Of a DNA stretch of 64,000 nt, positions 23,875 through 35,529 are shown piece by piece (position 1 is the stretch's first letter; each line of letters starts with the position of its first letter). This DNA comes from Filobasidium wieringae. Lineage: Eukaryota > Basidiomycota > Tremellomycetes > Filobasidiales > Filobasidiaceae. The notes beneath the pieces were generated by a model, which saw only the letters and a program-made list of their open reading frames with translations, was not told the origin of the DNA and did not search any database. The translations under genes and the position numbers were made by a program. Location of the stretch: positions 124,001-188,000 of the forward strand of contig BCIV01000013.1 in assembly GCA_001600055.1 (NCBI GenBank), written 5' to 3'.

Positions 23875-24879
23875 CTAAACTATCCACCCGATTAATCCTC
23901 CACCTCCCACAACGATAATGGCCAGAATAGCCATCGCAAAGATCGCACTTCGACTGATATCTAATCCTGTAGGTGAATGAACCGCTGCGTTCGATTGCAC
24001 GGCTGGGCTAGTGTTGATCGTTCGGGAATCGGATGTGGTAGAGGGGGAAGAGATGGTGCTCGTAGCGATCAAAGTCTGGGTATTGGTTTGAGTGGTCGTG
24101 GTTCTTGCTGTTACGAGCGCGGTGGACGTAAGGCTTTCGCTCAACCTGTGTCAATCGGGGTAGTCGTATCAGTATCGTCCTTATTAATGGATCCCTTCAT
24201 GTCAAGCTGGCCAGCTGAACTTACACACTCCTGGGATTCGTGAAACCCGATACAAGCTGACGATCAGTCTTCGTTCTCTCGTATACCGAGCTGGACCGAA
24301 CTCACGACATCAAGGGATTCTGTACCGCATAATTCTTGCAAAAGTCAGCCAAATAGTTGCCTGCCGATTCGCTATCCGCTGCCTGTCCATATGCGAACCA
24401 CAAAACATACGACAAGAATGATCAGTCTTGTCGCTCGGTGCCAAGAGAACAGGGCCGGAAAGGAAGATAAGGACGTACGGGACATCCGGCGTTCAAACAG
24501 AGGACAAGCGACTTGAGGATGTTCCCATCGTTACACCTGCATCCTACGTCTGTTTTCTCGCACGAGCTCTGTGAGAGATTAAATTTCGGTAGGAAGCGAC
24601 ATGGTAGACAAGTGGGACCGAGTCAGCGCATTGATCGTGTATGATTTGATATTTTTGAGGCCAAAGGACCTCTGCATACTTACGGGTAAAGTACTCATCG
24701 TCGACATGCAGGGAGTGACACATTCCGGTAAAGACTGTCGGTTTGCTAAGCCTGCCTAGAAGGACCAAAGGGGTTCAGGGTGGGTTTCTAAGCTATTGAG
24801 ATGGCGAAGGAGATCTCACGGCTTTGATAGAAGTGGCCAACAAAAGGGAAAGGATGACGCCGAAGACGAAAGAACGCAT
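23875..24879 (-). CDS. CFEM-domain surface protein 1
   Basis: Small secreted, probably cell-wall or membrane-anchored protein. Start ATG at 24879-24877 gives a signal peptide (MRSFVFGVILSLLLATSIKA). Spliced exons then give SLPECVTPCMSTMSTLP, SSCEKTDVGCRCNDGNILKS, LVLCLNAGCP and NYLADFCKNYA: eight cysteines in CFEM order. The Asp in TDVGCRC occupies the place of the axial heme ligand described in Candida Csa2/Rbt5-type CFEM domains. A Ser/Thr-rich stalk (TARTTTTQTNTQTLIATSTI) leads to a C-terminal hydrophobic segment (SAIFAMAILAIIVVGGGGLI) with almost no residues after it, fitting a GPI signal or single membrane anchor. Heme or iron handling is inferred from the family. A second CFEM gene lies 5.5 kb away on the same strand. 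Confidence 0.85.
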
Positions 24880-25941
24880 TGTTGCAAGTAGACTGCAAAG
24901 GTGGTAAGACTAAGAGAATGTGGTCGATAGTATCAAGTGTGCAGATGCAAGTGAGCAAGTGAAGGAGAGTCGAAGAGTATTATTATGAAGACATGAAGGT
25001 ACAACAACAAAATCCAAGATCTGTGGAGTTTCGCTATTTCCGTTGTTGACTATTTGAACCTCTCCACGGTCGTCCCATTTCTGATGGAAGATAACATTCC
25101 TTCCTTCTCCCCGTCGGATAAAGCTGCACGAGACACTTCCTTTGTAGATCGCGATCAGTCCCCTGACTCCCTTCCTTTAGCGGCGACGTGCGACGGTCTC
25201 ATCAGTTCACAGCGAGACAGACAAGTGCGAGAAAAGAAGAGACGGAAACGTGGGACAAGGGGTTCGGTCGGTTGTTCGTTGTGGTGTGAGAAGAAAGAGA
25301 AGGATCGCACTTCGCAGCGAGACAGCGTGTGGTGAGGGTATGATGCTGATGATCGGCTAAATGACGAGAGAACTCGGGGTGCTTCGGTCCCGTCGGGGGG
25401 AATGGAACGGTTGAAACACTACGCCCCCGCGCGCTCGTCAAAGGGCGATCTGGGCGCTTAGGGCAGATCAGTTGCGTGTCACGTTGCACAATTGGCATAG
25501 CAATCAAGGTTCACCAGGTGAAATGTTTCCCGTGTTGAGCCGCGATGCCTTCCATCACCCGGTCCAAGGCGAACCTCGGTTTCAAAACAATCCCGACGTC
25601 ACCCATCACCCATCAGACGTTTCACCACCAATGGAATCCCCCTGATTTTCACAACCCAAGATAAGCAGAACATTCTCCGTCATTTCTGGCAAAAGAAGAA
25701 AGCTAGAATGCGAAACATGTATTATATCATCATTCGATCTACAAATCGATCGATCGCCCACTACCAAGACAGGAAAACAGGAAGATAATCGGTCGGGATA
25801 TCTAGGAGTCGTTAAACGGCGTTGAGCCTTCAGTCGTACGAAAGTCCAGAGGAATGAACGTTTCGTTTATAATGCGTAAAGAGATAGGATCAGGGCAGAG
25901 TCCTAACCCGATGTATAATTGTTTTTTATTGTTGTCAAGTG
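24880..25941 (-). other. intergenic, about 1.06 kb, CFEM1 promoter and GCV2 3' side
   Basis: Longest intergenic stretch in the window. It contains GATAA cores near 25089 and 25119, a C-rich block with CGCCCCCGCGCGC at about 25424-25436, two TGAAAC/GTTTCA-type motifs (25410, 25520), and a CGATCGATCG run near 25747. A plus-strand open frame of 93 codons (25054-25335) has no recognisable product. No RNA gene was found. Confidence 0.35.
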
Positions 25942-28900
25942 TTTACGTGTTGCTGGTGATCCCTCCAGAAACGACCATATCGCCTTCAGGGGAATCGGCG
26001 TACTCCTCGACAGAGTCACATGTGCAGATGAGATGAGTGTCACCGTAAGCTGGAAGTGTCCAATCGGATTAGCGCTAGCCATGCGTGGTGCGCCATTTCG
26101 ACGTGTTTCGTGACTCACCATCGTCAATCCTGGTAACCGTCGTCCAAAACTTGTTCTTCCTCAAGTTAGGAATGGGATAAACAGCCTGGGCCTTGGTGTA
26201 GGGCCTAATGAAAGTCAATAAAAGAGTGTATCAGAAGTCATCCTCGATCGGCAGCTGATCCATCTCCGACTCACTTGTCCCATTCCTCCGCAGTCAACAC
26301 AGCAATAGGATGAGGCGCATTCTTGATGACGTTGTTATCCCTAGGTTGCTTTCCGCTAGCGATCTCGTCGACTTCTTTTCGGATGCTGATCATCGCATCG
26401 CAGAACCTATCGAGTTCCTCCTTGGATTCGCTTTCCGTAGGCTCGATGAGCATTCCCGTAGGGATGGGCCATGAGACCGTAGGAGCTATCAACCGGTGTA
26501 GATTGAGTCAGAAGTTCAACGCAACCACGACAAGTCGGCGCTCGACTTACGATGGAAAGAGTAATCTTGCAACCTCTTTGCAAAGTCCATGACCTTCAAT
26601 CCAGCCATCTTGTCAAACTCGGCGAAATCGATCAAGCACTCATGCGCGACCCTTCCGTTCTTGTTGCTAAACTTGACAGTGTAGTGACCTTCCAATCGCT
26701 TGGCGATATAGTTGGCGTTCAACAAGGAAAGCTTGGCCGTATCGGTCAATCCCTTTCCACCCAACATCTTGATATACGCCCAAGAGATGGTGGTGATGGA
26801 AGCCGAACCCCAAGGAGCGGCGGCGACGGCTTCGATAGCCTTCTCACCTCCACACTTGATCAGGGGGTGTCCGGGAAGGAAGGGAGACAGGTGAGCACGG
26901 ACACAGATGGGTCCGATACCAGGTCCACCACCTCCGTGAGGAATACCGAAAGTCTTATGCAAATTCAAGTGACAGACGTCGGCACCGACGGTACCGGGGT
27001 TGGTCAATCCGACCTGAGCGTTCAAGTTGGCTCCATCGAGGTAGACCTGTCCACCGTACTGGTGAACGATGTCACAAGCCTCTCGAACACCTTCCTCGAA
27101 AACTCCAAACGTGGATGGGTAGGTGATCATTGCAGCAGCAAGGTTATCCTTGTGTTTCTCAGCTTTAGCCCGCATATCGGCCAAATCCAGAGATCCATCG
27201 GGAAGGGTCTTGACGGCGACGACCTTCATTCCGGCCATGAAAGCAGAAGCCGGGTTGGTTCCGTGCGCACTGACGGGGATCAAACAGATATCCCTCTTGC
27301 CCTCGCCATTGGACTCTAGGTAAGCCTTGATCACGCACAGTCCAGCGTATTCACCGGACGCTCCCGAGTTGGGTTGCAAGCTAGTAGCGTCGAATCCAGT
27401 GATGAGGGAAAGATCATCTTCCAACTCCTTGATGACGGAAGCGTAACCTTGGTTCTGCTCGACGGGAGCGAACGGGTGAATCCCCCCGAATTCTTTCCAG
27501 GTAAGGGGCGTCATGGAGGAGGTCGAGTTGAGCTTCATCGTACACGATCCAAGAGGGATCATTCCATGTACCAGAGAAAAGTCCTTCTCCTGCAAGTGCA
27601 TCAAGTAACGCATCATCTCAGTCTCCGATCGGTGCGTGTTGAACACGGGTTGGGTGAGGAAACTAGTCTGCCTGCTCAATTCTGCTGGAGCAGTCGCGAT
27701 GGAGTTGGACATGGTGGTCTTGGTGAGAGAAAGCGATCCACTAGCCAAGCTGGACAAGCTGTCGGGGGTGAAAGCCTTGCCTCCGGCAACAGCCACGAAG
27801 ACGTTGGTGATATCGGTCAAGTCGAGCAATCCAACGCTCTCATCGAGAGTAACACCGACGCTCTTCTCGTCAACCTTCCTAAAGTTGATCCCCTTCTTGA
27901 CAGACTGAGTATGAACGGCCTCGGCTCCTCCAAACTTGCTCGCGTCAATGGTCAAGGTATCGAAAAAGTGACCGTCAACGTTGGTGATGCTGAAACCGGC
28001 ACTCTCCACAACGTTCTTCAGGACGGCGGTCATAGCGTTGACCTTTCCGGCGATCTGACGAAGCCCGTCAGGCCCGTGGTAAACCGCGTACATAGCTGCC
28101 ATGTTGGCCAACAATGCTTGACTGCATGGGTCGGATGAGCCTCGATAACGCGCACAAGCAAGCGCAGCAACTCACGCAGTACAGACGTTCGAGGTAGCCT
28201 TCTCTCGTCGAATATGCTGTTCACGAGCTGAACCCCGATTTTCAGATCAATTCCCGTCCGTAAGCCGGCGATACATCCAAGACTTACTCTGCAGTGCCAA
28301 CCTATACGCCTTCTCCCCTCTCGTATCCCTACTAACCCCCACAAGCCTTCCAGGCATCTTCCTCTTCAACGCGTCCGTACAAGCAAAGAAAGCGGCATGA
28401 GGTCCCCCGTACCCGGCAGGAACTCCGAACCTAGCCGAGTTTCCCAGAACGATATCCGCTCCCCATTCACCGGGAGGTTTGAGCATCGTCAGCGCCAACA
28501 AATCCGTAGCAGCGACGACCTTGATGTTATGAGATTTAGCGACTTTGGCGAGCGAATGCCAATCCTTGATCCCTCCGTTGACGTCTGGGTACTGGACCAT
28601 GATCCCCACGCAATCCTTCCCGACCTGAGCCAATTTCGTCTCCAGTTCCGAATCCTTGACGACGACCACATCCATTCCGAACCCCTTGCTCCTGGTCCTA
28701 AGGACCGCGAGGGTCTGGGGAGCGACGTTTTCGGAGACGATGAATACCTTCCCCTTTGCGGTTGGACTGGCGGATTTACTGGAAGTCGCTAGACACATGG
28801 TCATGGCCTCTGCGGCGGCGGTGGCTTCGTCCAAGAGGGATGCGTTTGCGATGGGAAGACCGGTGAGGGAGGTGATGACGGTCTGGTAGTTTAAAAGGGA

Positions 28901-29649
28901 TTCCAGACGACCTGCCAATTATGATGGGGAAATCAGAAAGGTCCGGGTGGTAAGGCTATGTATGTGGTCTTACCTTGAGATTGCTCAGGACTATATGGGG
29001 TGTAGGCGGTGTACCAAGCGGGGTTTTCGAATAACTGGAAGTTGACTGTTTAGATGGTTTCTTCCTCGCGAACCCTTTCCCGGACGACTTACATTCCTCT
29101 GAATGACAGGGGGTACGATAGCGTTATGATATCTATCCCATCAAACTCGATCATCAATTCCGATCCCCACCGATCGCTATACCGACCCACTCACCCCATT
29201 CCGATATAACTCTTGACGAGTTGATTCTGCTCTGCCAACCTCTCCGCCCTTCTCATAAACTCCAATTCACTCAGAGGTTGGATATCCTTATCGTCCAGCT
29301 CCTTGATCCTGATGTTCTTGGGTACGGTTTCTCCCACAAAGGCCTCCATGGATTCGTACCCGAGGAAACTGAGCATAGAGTCTACATCCTTTTCACGAGG
29401 CCCGATATGACGTGGAGCAAAAGTATCGAGCGGTTTGAAGATCGATTCGGCCGAGTGAGTGGGGGGGAAGAGGGCGGAATGAGCGGTAGAGTTGGGAGAG
29501 ATCGCGGTGGTTGAGTGATTCCTTGTATCGAGGAAAGAGGCTGGGGTGGAGGTACAGAGGGATCGGGAAGTGAGGGAGGGAAGGGGCTGGATTCGCGATC
29601 GGAGGTGAGCACGAGCGAGGGTCGAGGTACGTGCGATGATGGACCTCAT
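25942..29649 (-). CDS. GCV2: glycine dehydrogenase (decarboxylating), P protein of the glycine cleavage system
   Basis: Mitochondrial PLP enzyme that decarboxylates glycine and passes the aminomethyl group to the lipoyl H protein. The start at 29649 gives an Arg/Ser-rich mitochondrial presequence ([20 protein letters not shown]). Then come [53 protein letters not shown], and the junction [24 protein letters not shown] block (here [20 protein letters not shown]), followed by [16 protein letters not shown]. The C-terminal half has [18 protein letters not shown] and the PLP-lysine loop [20 protein letters not shown]. The last exon ends [12 protein letters not shown] with TAA at 25944-25942. About eight exons; length near 1,000 residues, normal for the fused eukaryotic P protein. 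All key motifs are present. Confidence 0.97.
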
Positions 29650-30384
29650 CGTGGACTATGTGGGTGGGTGAGAGAGAAGGAGCGAGGTGTGTAAGTGTGA
29701 GTTGCGATTTGAATATGACGACGTGACAAAGGCGAAGATGAAGATCGAACACTTATACACTTACCTCGTTATGTATCAGAGCGATACTTCAAGCTGAAGA
29801 TGGAAAGGACGTGATGTGGTAGCGATAGTAAAGTGGAATGATGAATATTGTCTATGCGCGATGACTACAAAGAGGTCGCTATATACAACAGAGTGCCCTA
29901 CTTTTCCGCGATGTGCTGTCCGTCAAACCAACGAGTCCAGCTGATTGGGTGACGGTGACGGTCGCAGTGTGCGAAGTGCGAGACAACGAGTCCAACTGGA
30001 ACAACTTGGAAATCCGACGAGCAGAGTAGAACCGATCTTGCCTGAATATTGGAAAACCAACGCCAAGCACGGTCAGGGCGGGCAGCTATCGCGGATACAA
30101 ATAGCACCTTATCTAGCCCGACGCGTAACTCTATTGGAAAACGTTACAGATAACGACCCGTGGGCCCACGTGAGTGACTAACGGGCGGTCAGAAGGGGGT
30201 GTACCGCGGTTCACACCGGGGTCGTGGTGAAACGTCAAATGGGATCATCATCGTCGTCATCATCGACATCATCATTATGATAGTAATACGGTCAAGAAAC
30301 CAATCGTAAGAGCTCGTGTATCGTCTCGTTCATGCAGCAGAATCAGAAACCCTCCAACCACGTTGACGACTCTCATCATACTAC
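29650..30384 (-). other. intergenic, GCV2 promoter and CFEM2 3' side
   Basis: 735 bases. It holds a palindrome CGTGGGCCCACG (30159-30170) merging into an E-box CACGTG (30167-30172), an ACGCGT box (30121-30126), and a TCATCATCGTCGTCATCATC run near 30242-30280. No gene is supportable. Confidence 0.45.
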
Positions 30385-31544
30385 TCAGAGAGCGGCGATG
30401 AAGGCCAAAAGTCCAGCCATAAGACCGGTGGAAGGCAAAAGCATGGACCCAGCTCCGGTAGAGGTGGCAGCGGCGACGGCGCTGGTAGCAGACTGAACCC
30501 TGGAGGAAGCGTCGGACATGGCGCTGTTGATGATAATTGTTGTATGAGATGTCTGATCTTATGTCGGTCGTGATGGGGTAGGATACTCACCTGCTCAATC
30601 CGTTGGCAGCGGCAGAAGAAGCGCTAGCAGCGACCTGTCGTAGTGTATCCCGGACATATAAAATATCAATCGCCGTACCTCCCGGCACATTCAAGACACT
30701 CACGGAAGAAGCACTAGCAGCCAAAGACTCGGAAGCAGAAGAAGCACTGGCACTATCCATAACAAAACACAAAAACGAATGAGCTGCCTATCATCAACGC
30801 GACTCGCTCAACTTGACACTTACACGACCTGAGAAGTGACCGAAGCGGCACTACTACTAGCGCTACCCAAGACCGAGCTCAAAGAAGAAGCGCTCGATTC
30901 CGCAGCGGCAGAAGCGGGGTCGACAGAGGAGAAGGAGGTGACGGTGGTCTCTACCGAAGTGGTCGCGGTCGCGATGGTGGTAGCGTAGACGGTGACGGAT
31001 TCGGTGAGTGCGGATGCGGCGGAGGAGGTGATCTGGGGAACGGCGGTCGTGGGTCCTCCTTGAGAAGCACACTGGGTTGTGAACAGAGATCATTGAGAGT
31101 TTCAGTAACAGAGTTCGCACGTGGGATGAGTCAATTTACTCACGTAAGCGGCGACGAAACCTTGAGCCCTGGCCAGTTCCATGGGACACTGATCGTTCAA
31201 ACAACCAGTGACAGCCGCCAGAGCGCTGGTGCTCCTACAGAGACAAGCGACATCACTCTTATCGGTACACTCTGGTCTGTAATATCATCACATATACGAA
31301 AGGCCGTATGGTGATCAGTAGATGCTCGAAAGAGGAGCTGATCGATATGAACTCACGCGTTGTAAGGTGCAACGGCAAAACAGTTGTTGAAACAGGCAGG
31401 AGGGGTGTCTTGACGAACGACCAAGGCCTGTGTTCATTCCGAAGGGAGGTGTAAGCAATGTCGTTTTCAGCAAAAGAACGAGAAACGACTTACGGAAGCC
31501 AAAGGGATGGAGATGAGGGTAAGAGCGGCGAGGGAGAAACGCAT
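30385..31544 (-). CDS. CFEM-domain GPI-anchored protein 2
   Basis: Second CFEM protein. ATG 31544 begins a signal peptide (MRFSLAALTLISIPLAS) ending near ALVVRQ. Spliced exons give DTPPACFNNCFAVAPYNA, PECTDKSDVACLCRSTSALA, AVTGCLNDQCP and FVAAYCASQGGP: eight cysteines in CFEM order with the Asp in SDVACLC at the heme-ligand place. A long Ser/Ala-rich stalk follows (SAAAESSASSLSSVLGSASS and similar) spread over several small exons. The C-terminus, STGAGSMLLPSTGLMAGLLA followed by FIAAL and TGA, is a good GPI-attachment signal with small residues before the hydrophobic tail. Likely cell surface; heme/iron uptake or adhesion is inferred from the family. Part of the middle exon structure (30590-30830) is approximate. 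Confidence 0.85.
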
Positions 31545-32210
31545 TGTTTATAAGTTGGTTGGGTTTGTAAGGGTAAGAGTTGAAGAGGATTGAAAGGACT
31601 AGGACGTTAGGGTTCGTTAAAGATTATGGAGAACTGGAATACGCTTGAGAGAAAGAGGAAGGAACGGTTGAGGAGACTGAGAGGGCAAGGATACATATGG
31701 TTGTAGGTATTTATACGAAAATCAGGTAAAGGACTTCAACACGGCCAGCCATCTCTGTCCGAAAAAAAGCCTACAGAACCCTCAACAAGCTGTACCAAAG
31801 CAGGAAACACACGAGAAAACGTTGAAAGAAGATCAATGACGCAATGCACAGTGTCAATGGATGATCACTGATCACTGCACTGACACGCGATGAAACGTTC
31901 ACACCAAGGGCTCGCGCGGGAAGAGCACAGGAAAGTCGCGTTCGTTTCAGGTTGAAACGGTTCTACCCCTGACGCCTCTGTGAAGCTGAAGCGAGAAGGA
32001 ACGCTTCTTTAGAAACGCTTCTTTAGGTGACGACGACCATCAAAGGAAGGAAGGTGCACAGTTCAGATGTCGTCGTAAAGTTCGACCGAAAGCATATCTC
32101 TGGCCTCTGGCACATGGAAGACTTCGTTTTGCGTGCCATCAAAAATCCATGTGCTACCTGTCTCGAAGCTATGCATCAGAACGACCCTTGTTTACAATGT
32201 CTCTCTATCG
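31545..32210 (-). other. intergenic, CFEM2 promoter and coiled-coil gene 3' side
   Basis: 666 bases. It includes ATGATCACTGATCACTGCACTGAC near 31860 (repeated TGATCACTG) and the tandem repeat at 32000-32026. A plus-strand frame of 101 codons near 32027 is mostly antisense to the next gene and is not supported. Confidence 0.35.
32000..32026. repeat. two tandem copies of AACGCTTCTTTAG
   Basis: Copies at 32000-32012 and 32014-32026 are identical and one base apart (period 14). They lie about 190 bases beyond the stop of the coiled-coil gene and 460 bases upstream of the CFEM2 start. Confidence 0.6.
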
Positions 32211-35148
32211 CTATTCCACATCATCGCCCCCATCCCCTTCTCTTCCTACTGCTTGATCACTCAGAACGCCTGCTACCTTTCCGGCCATCAAGTTCGAATT
32301 GGAATGCAGACCAACCGCACTCCCAGAACTAGTCGTCCTAGACAAGACGGGTGTCGTTCCGGAAAACGTCCTACCGAGAGCAGGGAAGAATCCCCGCTTC
32401 ATTCCGTTCCCTACGACGGATCGATCGTTCAGACCGGGTGACAGCTTCGGTATCACATCGTTCGACAGAGGCGTAACGGCACTGGACCGGACCGTGACGG
32501 TTTTCAAGCTCAGTTGACTGAAAGGACCCAAAGATTGAACGTCTTGTAAATTTGGAACATCCATCAACTCCTCCTGAGGATCAAGGTCTTCCTCCGTCTT
32601 GACTCTCATTATGGCCATCTTCAACTCGACCAAATCATGTTCCACATCCCCCAATCGTCTCCCAAAATTGGTCTCCTTCACCCGAGATCGTTCCCCCTTG
32701 ACAAACGATTCTGCCAACTCCATAGCCATATCATCCGGATTCAGAGTGAGGACGGTCTGATGGCCCTTTGACGCTCGATCGTCGTCCGCCAAAGCGATTT
32801 CCACTTCAACTCTAACGTCTTCTATAACATCATGGATCCCGTCCAATACTGTCTGAAGAGACGCTTGATGGCTAGTAGCAAGTGATCGACAATCGCGTCT
32901 TAGATTGACAAGTGAGATAGCGCAATCATGTAATGCCTTTTGTGTCGACAAGTAATGGGGGATACGATTTTGGAGCTGTTCCAAAAGGGTGGTCAGTCTA
33001 GGTGACGGCTGAGATTTGCGGACGTATGAGGTGTCTAGTAAGAATGGGTCCGTTGTGTCCTTTTCTGTTTCTACATCCAGGCTGATTCCGATGGCATTAT
33101 GAACGCCTTCATCCTCAAAGTCCTCACTATCCTGATGATTCTTACTCGGTGAAGCCACCTCAAGTTTGTGCGACACACCCTCGTTGGCAGGAGGAGTCGG
33201 AGATACGAGAGTGACTGGTGTGTCGCTTACGGGACTTGATGGTCCGTCTTGTCCTATCACTTCGGTCATGGGAAGCTTCCCATCCGGTAACGTCGAAATC
33301 AAAGTCAATCGCTCTTTTTCCAAAACCACATTCCGCCGGGTTTCCCGCTCCAAATCAGCTGTCAAGCTGCTGACGATTTCCTGTGCCAAGAGTATCCGAC
33401 CTAGACTACTGTTAACATCCAACGTCCGTCCTTTTGTTCGAGCAGGAGAATCGCCGTTGAATTCGCCGTTCGCCTGGGACCCGCTGGCATCGGCTGACTC
33501 GATGAGGTTTTCGTTGTTCTCCTTGAAGAGTTGAACACCGGATTCAAGCATATCCCATAGCAATGATAGCCGTTCCTCGGAAGCATAATCATGAACAGGA
33601 GGGGCGCCTAGCATCGAGGATAAACTGGTGGACGACGCAGAAGCACCGTTTCCGCCTAGACTGTTTAATCGGGCTGGGTGTCGAGTAGGGCTCGAAGCGA
33701 ATCTAGAGGGCTGGACAGGCCCAATCACGTTCAAACGGGTTCGTTCTCGTCTCACTCTCTCCGTCCATCTCTTGCCTTCCTCACTCCGCCTTTCTTCTCG
33801 TTCCAAAGCTTTCATCCGGAGTCCAACTTCCCTTCGCCTCCCAAATGTTTCTCGTTCATAACCTTCCGCAAGCTCATCAATGGCCGAGCGCAACTGCTTC
33901 GACCGGCTTTCTTCTCGAGCCAACATCGTTTGTGAAGAGAAAAGTTGAGCACGTAGATGTGATATCGTTTGCGACAAGCGGTTGTTGGCCGTTTGCATGT
34001 GATCATGCAGTTGTTGCGTTGTCTTTTGAGTGAACGCCCTGTATATAGTTGTTATTATCAGCGCGAAACTATCATATAGAAGCGTCATACTGACATATAT
34101 CGCTCAACTACTTTACCGGCGCCAAAATTATCCGCTTTGATCAATTCCACTTGCGTCAACAGGTTTGCCGATACCTCCCGTGCCGCGGCTGCCTGCTTTT
34201 CAGCCACAATCTTGGCTCCCTTGATCTCCTCGATCGCCATACCGAGCTCAGCGACCTTGGCTTGCGACTCTCCTAATGCTGTTTCGAAATCTGATACCAG
34301 GCGATGTAAACCTTTGATCCCCAGCATAATGTTTGAAGGGGTGGAGGGAAGGCTGGAGTGATCAGATGCGAAAATAGCAGAACTCGACGAGCTCATCTCG
34401 ATATCTCGGCCCGCCAGTTTCAGATCTGCTTCCAGATCCGAGGGGCCGCAAGCAGCGGTATCCATGGGCGAGTCGACACGACTGGTAGGTGCTGAATCCT
34501 CGTACTGCTTCAAAGCTAATTTTGTGATCCTCAGTTCCTCCTCAACTGCTATCCGCCTTGTTTTCTGCTCCTCTTTTTCTTTCTCGCATGAGACAAGTCG
34601 GTCTTTCCATTCCTGTAAAAGAATCGCTATATTATCACGTTCCTTCTTGTAGGCTGAAGCTTCCGCTTCCCTGGTTGCAATGATTTTTTGGGAAGTTTGA
34701 TATGCAGATGATAGATGGTCCAATTTTGAAGACAATCTCCTGTGAGCTAATGTCAATTCGGACAGAGCTTGAGCATCTGTAGACGGGAGAGCTGATTGTT
34801 GAGATGATTTGCTGTGTACGAGATCCAGATCTCAGTTTTCATTCCGAATGGACAGGCTCTTATCAAGCTCTTTTACCTATAGCTTTGTAGCTCCAACTTC
34901 AAAGCTTCCACTTCTCGCTGGATCCTCTCCTTCTCTTCTTTGATCAACATGGATTCCATAATCTTGCTTTGCAGCTGCATAGAGCTCGCATGTGACGAGT
35001 GCTGGAATTTCCGCAGCGACGTTCTGAGTGAGGCCAGCTCCGATAACAATGGATGGTCGTAGTCGTCTTTGTCATACGAAGATGACATTAGACCAGGCCC
35101 AATATCACTGTAAGATTTCGCCGGCGAACTGTATCGCATCGTAGGCAT
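32211..35148 (-). CDS. large coiled-coil protein, function unknown
   Basis: Start ATG at 35148 (MPTMRYSSPAKSYSDIGPGL), stop at 32211 (EGDGGDDVE). Three main exons with introns near 34780-34875 and 34040-34095. Long heptad-rich helical stretches are obvious: EEKERIQREVEALKLELQSY, KKERDNIAILLQEWKDRLVS, AELGMAIEEIKGAKIVAEKQ, and EESRSKQLRSAIDELAEGYE with TFGRRREVGLRMKALEREER. The C-terminal third mixes Ser/Pro-rich linkers with another helical block (LLEQLQNRIPHYLSTQKALH; IHDVIEDVRVEVEIALADDD). No catalytic domain, membrane segment or signal peptide is seen. A cytoskeletal, spindle-pole or tethering role would suit such a protein, but nothing in the sequence proves it. Confidence 0.75.
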
Positions 35149-35529
35149 GTTACTGGCTGATCTGCTTCGCTCTTCTTCCGAGCTTTAATATGTTCAATCT
35201 TCCATGCCTGAATGGCTGCCAGATTCAGAGAATTCGTGAGCTATGATGGAGAGCAACTACGTCTTGGCTCGTCTCCGTCAAATATGTGGTGTATCTCTAT
35301 GGCAGATGGCAGATAGGATAAAGACCGGTAGGTGTATGGCTGCTATGCGAATTCTACAATCTTGAGCGCTCGAGCACAAGACAATCAGGTCGCGTTACGC
35401 TCGGTAGCAAATCCCCACGAGACTGCGGGTGTTTATCTTTTGACCGGTCATGCCGGTGAATTGATTGATGTCGTTACAATGCGTTTACAACTGAGCAACA
35501 CGAGCAATGCACTATTTGCCTCTACTACC
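35149..35529 (-). other. intergenic between SPT5 and the coiled-coil gene
   Basis: 381 bases; promoter of the coiled-coil gene and 3' UTR of SPT5. No gene or repeat seen. Confidence 0.35.

Noticed and set aside
25054..25335. 93-codon plus-strand ORF upstream of the first CFEM gene
   Set aside because: Low complexity, no domain, no splice partners.
26552..28138. Plus-strand ORFs of about 255 codons opposite GCV2
   Set aside because: They are antisense shadows of the highly conserved glycine decarboxylase exons.
30240..30290. CRISPR-like or satellite array in the TCATCATCG run
   Set aside because: Simple trinucleotide repeat without spacers; the genome is eukaryotic.
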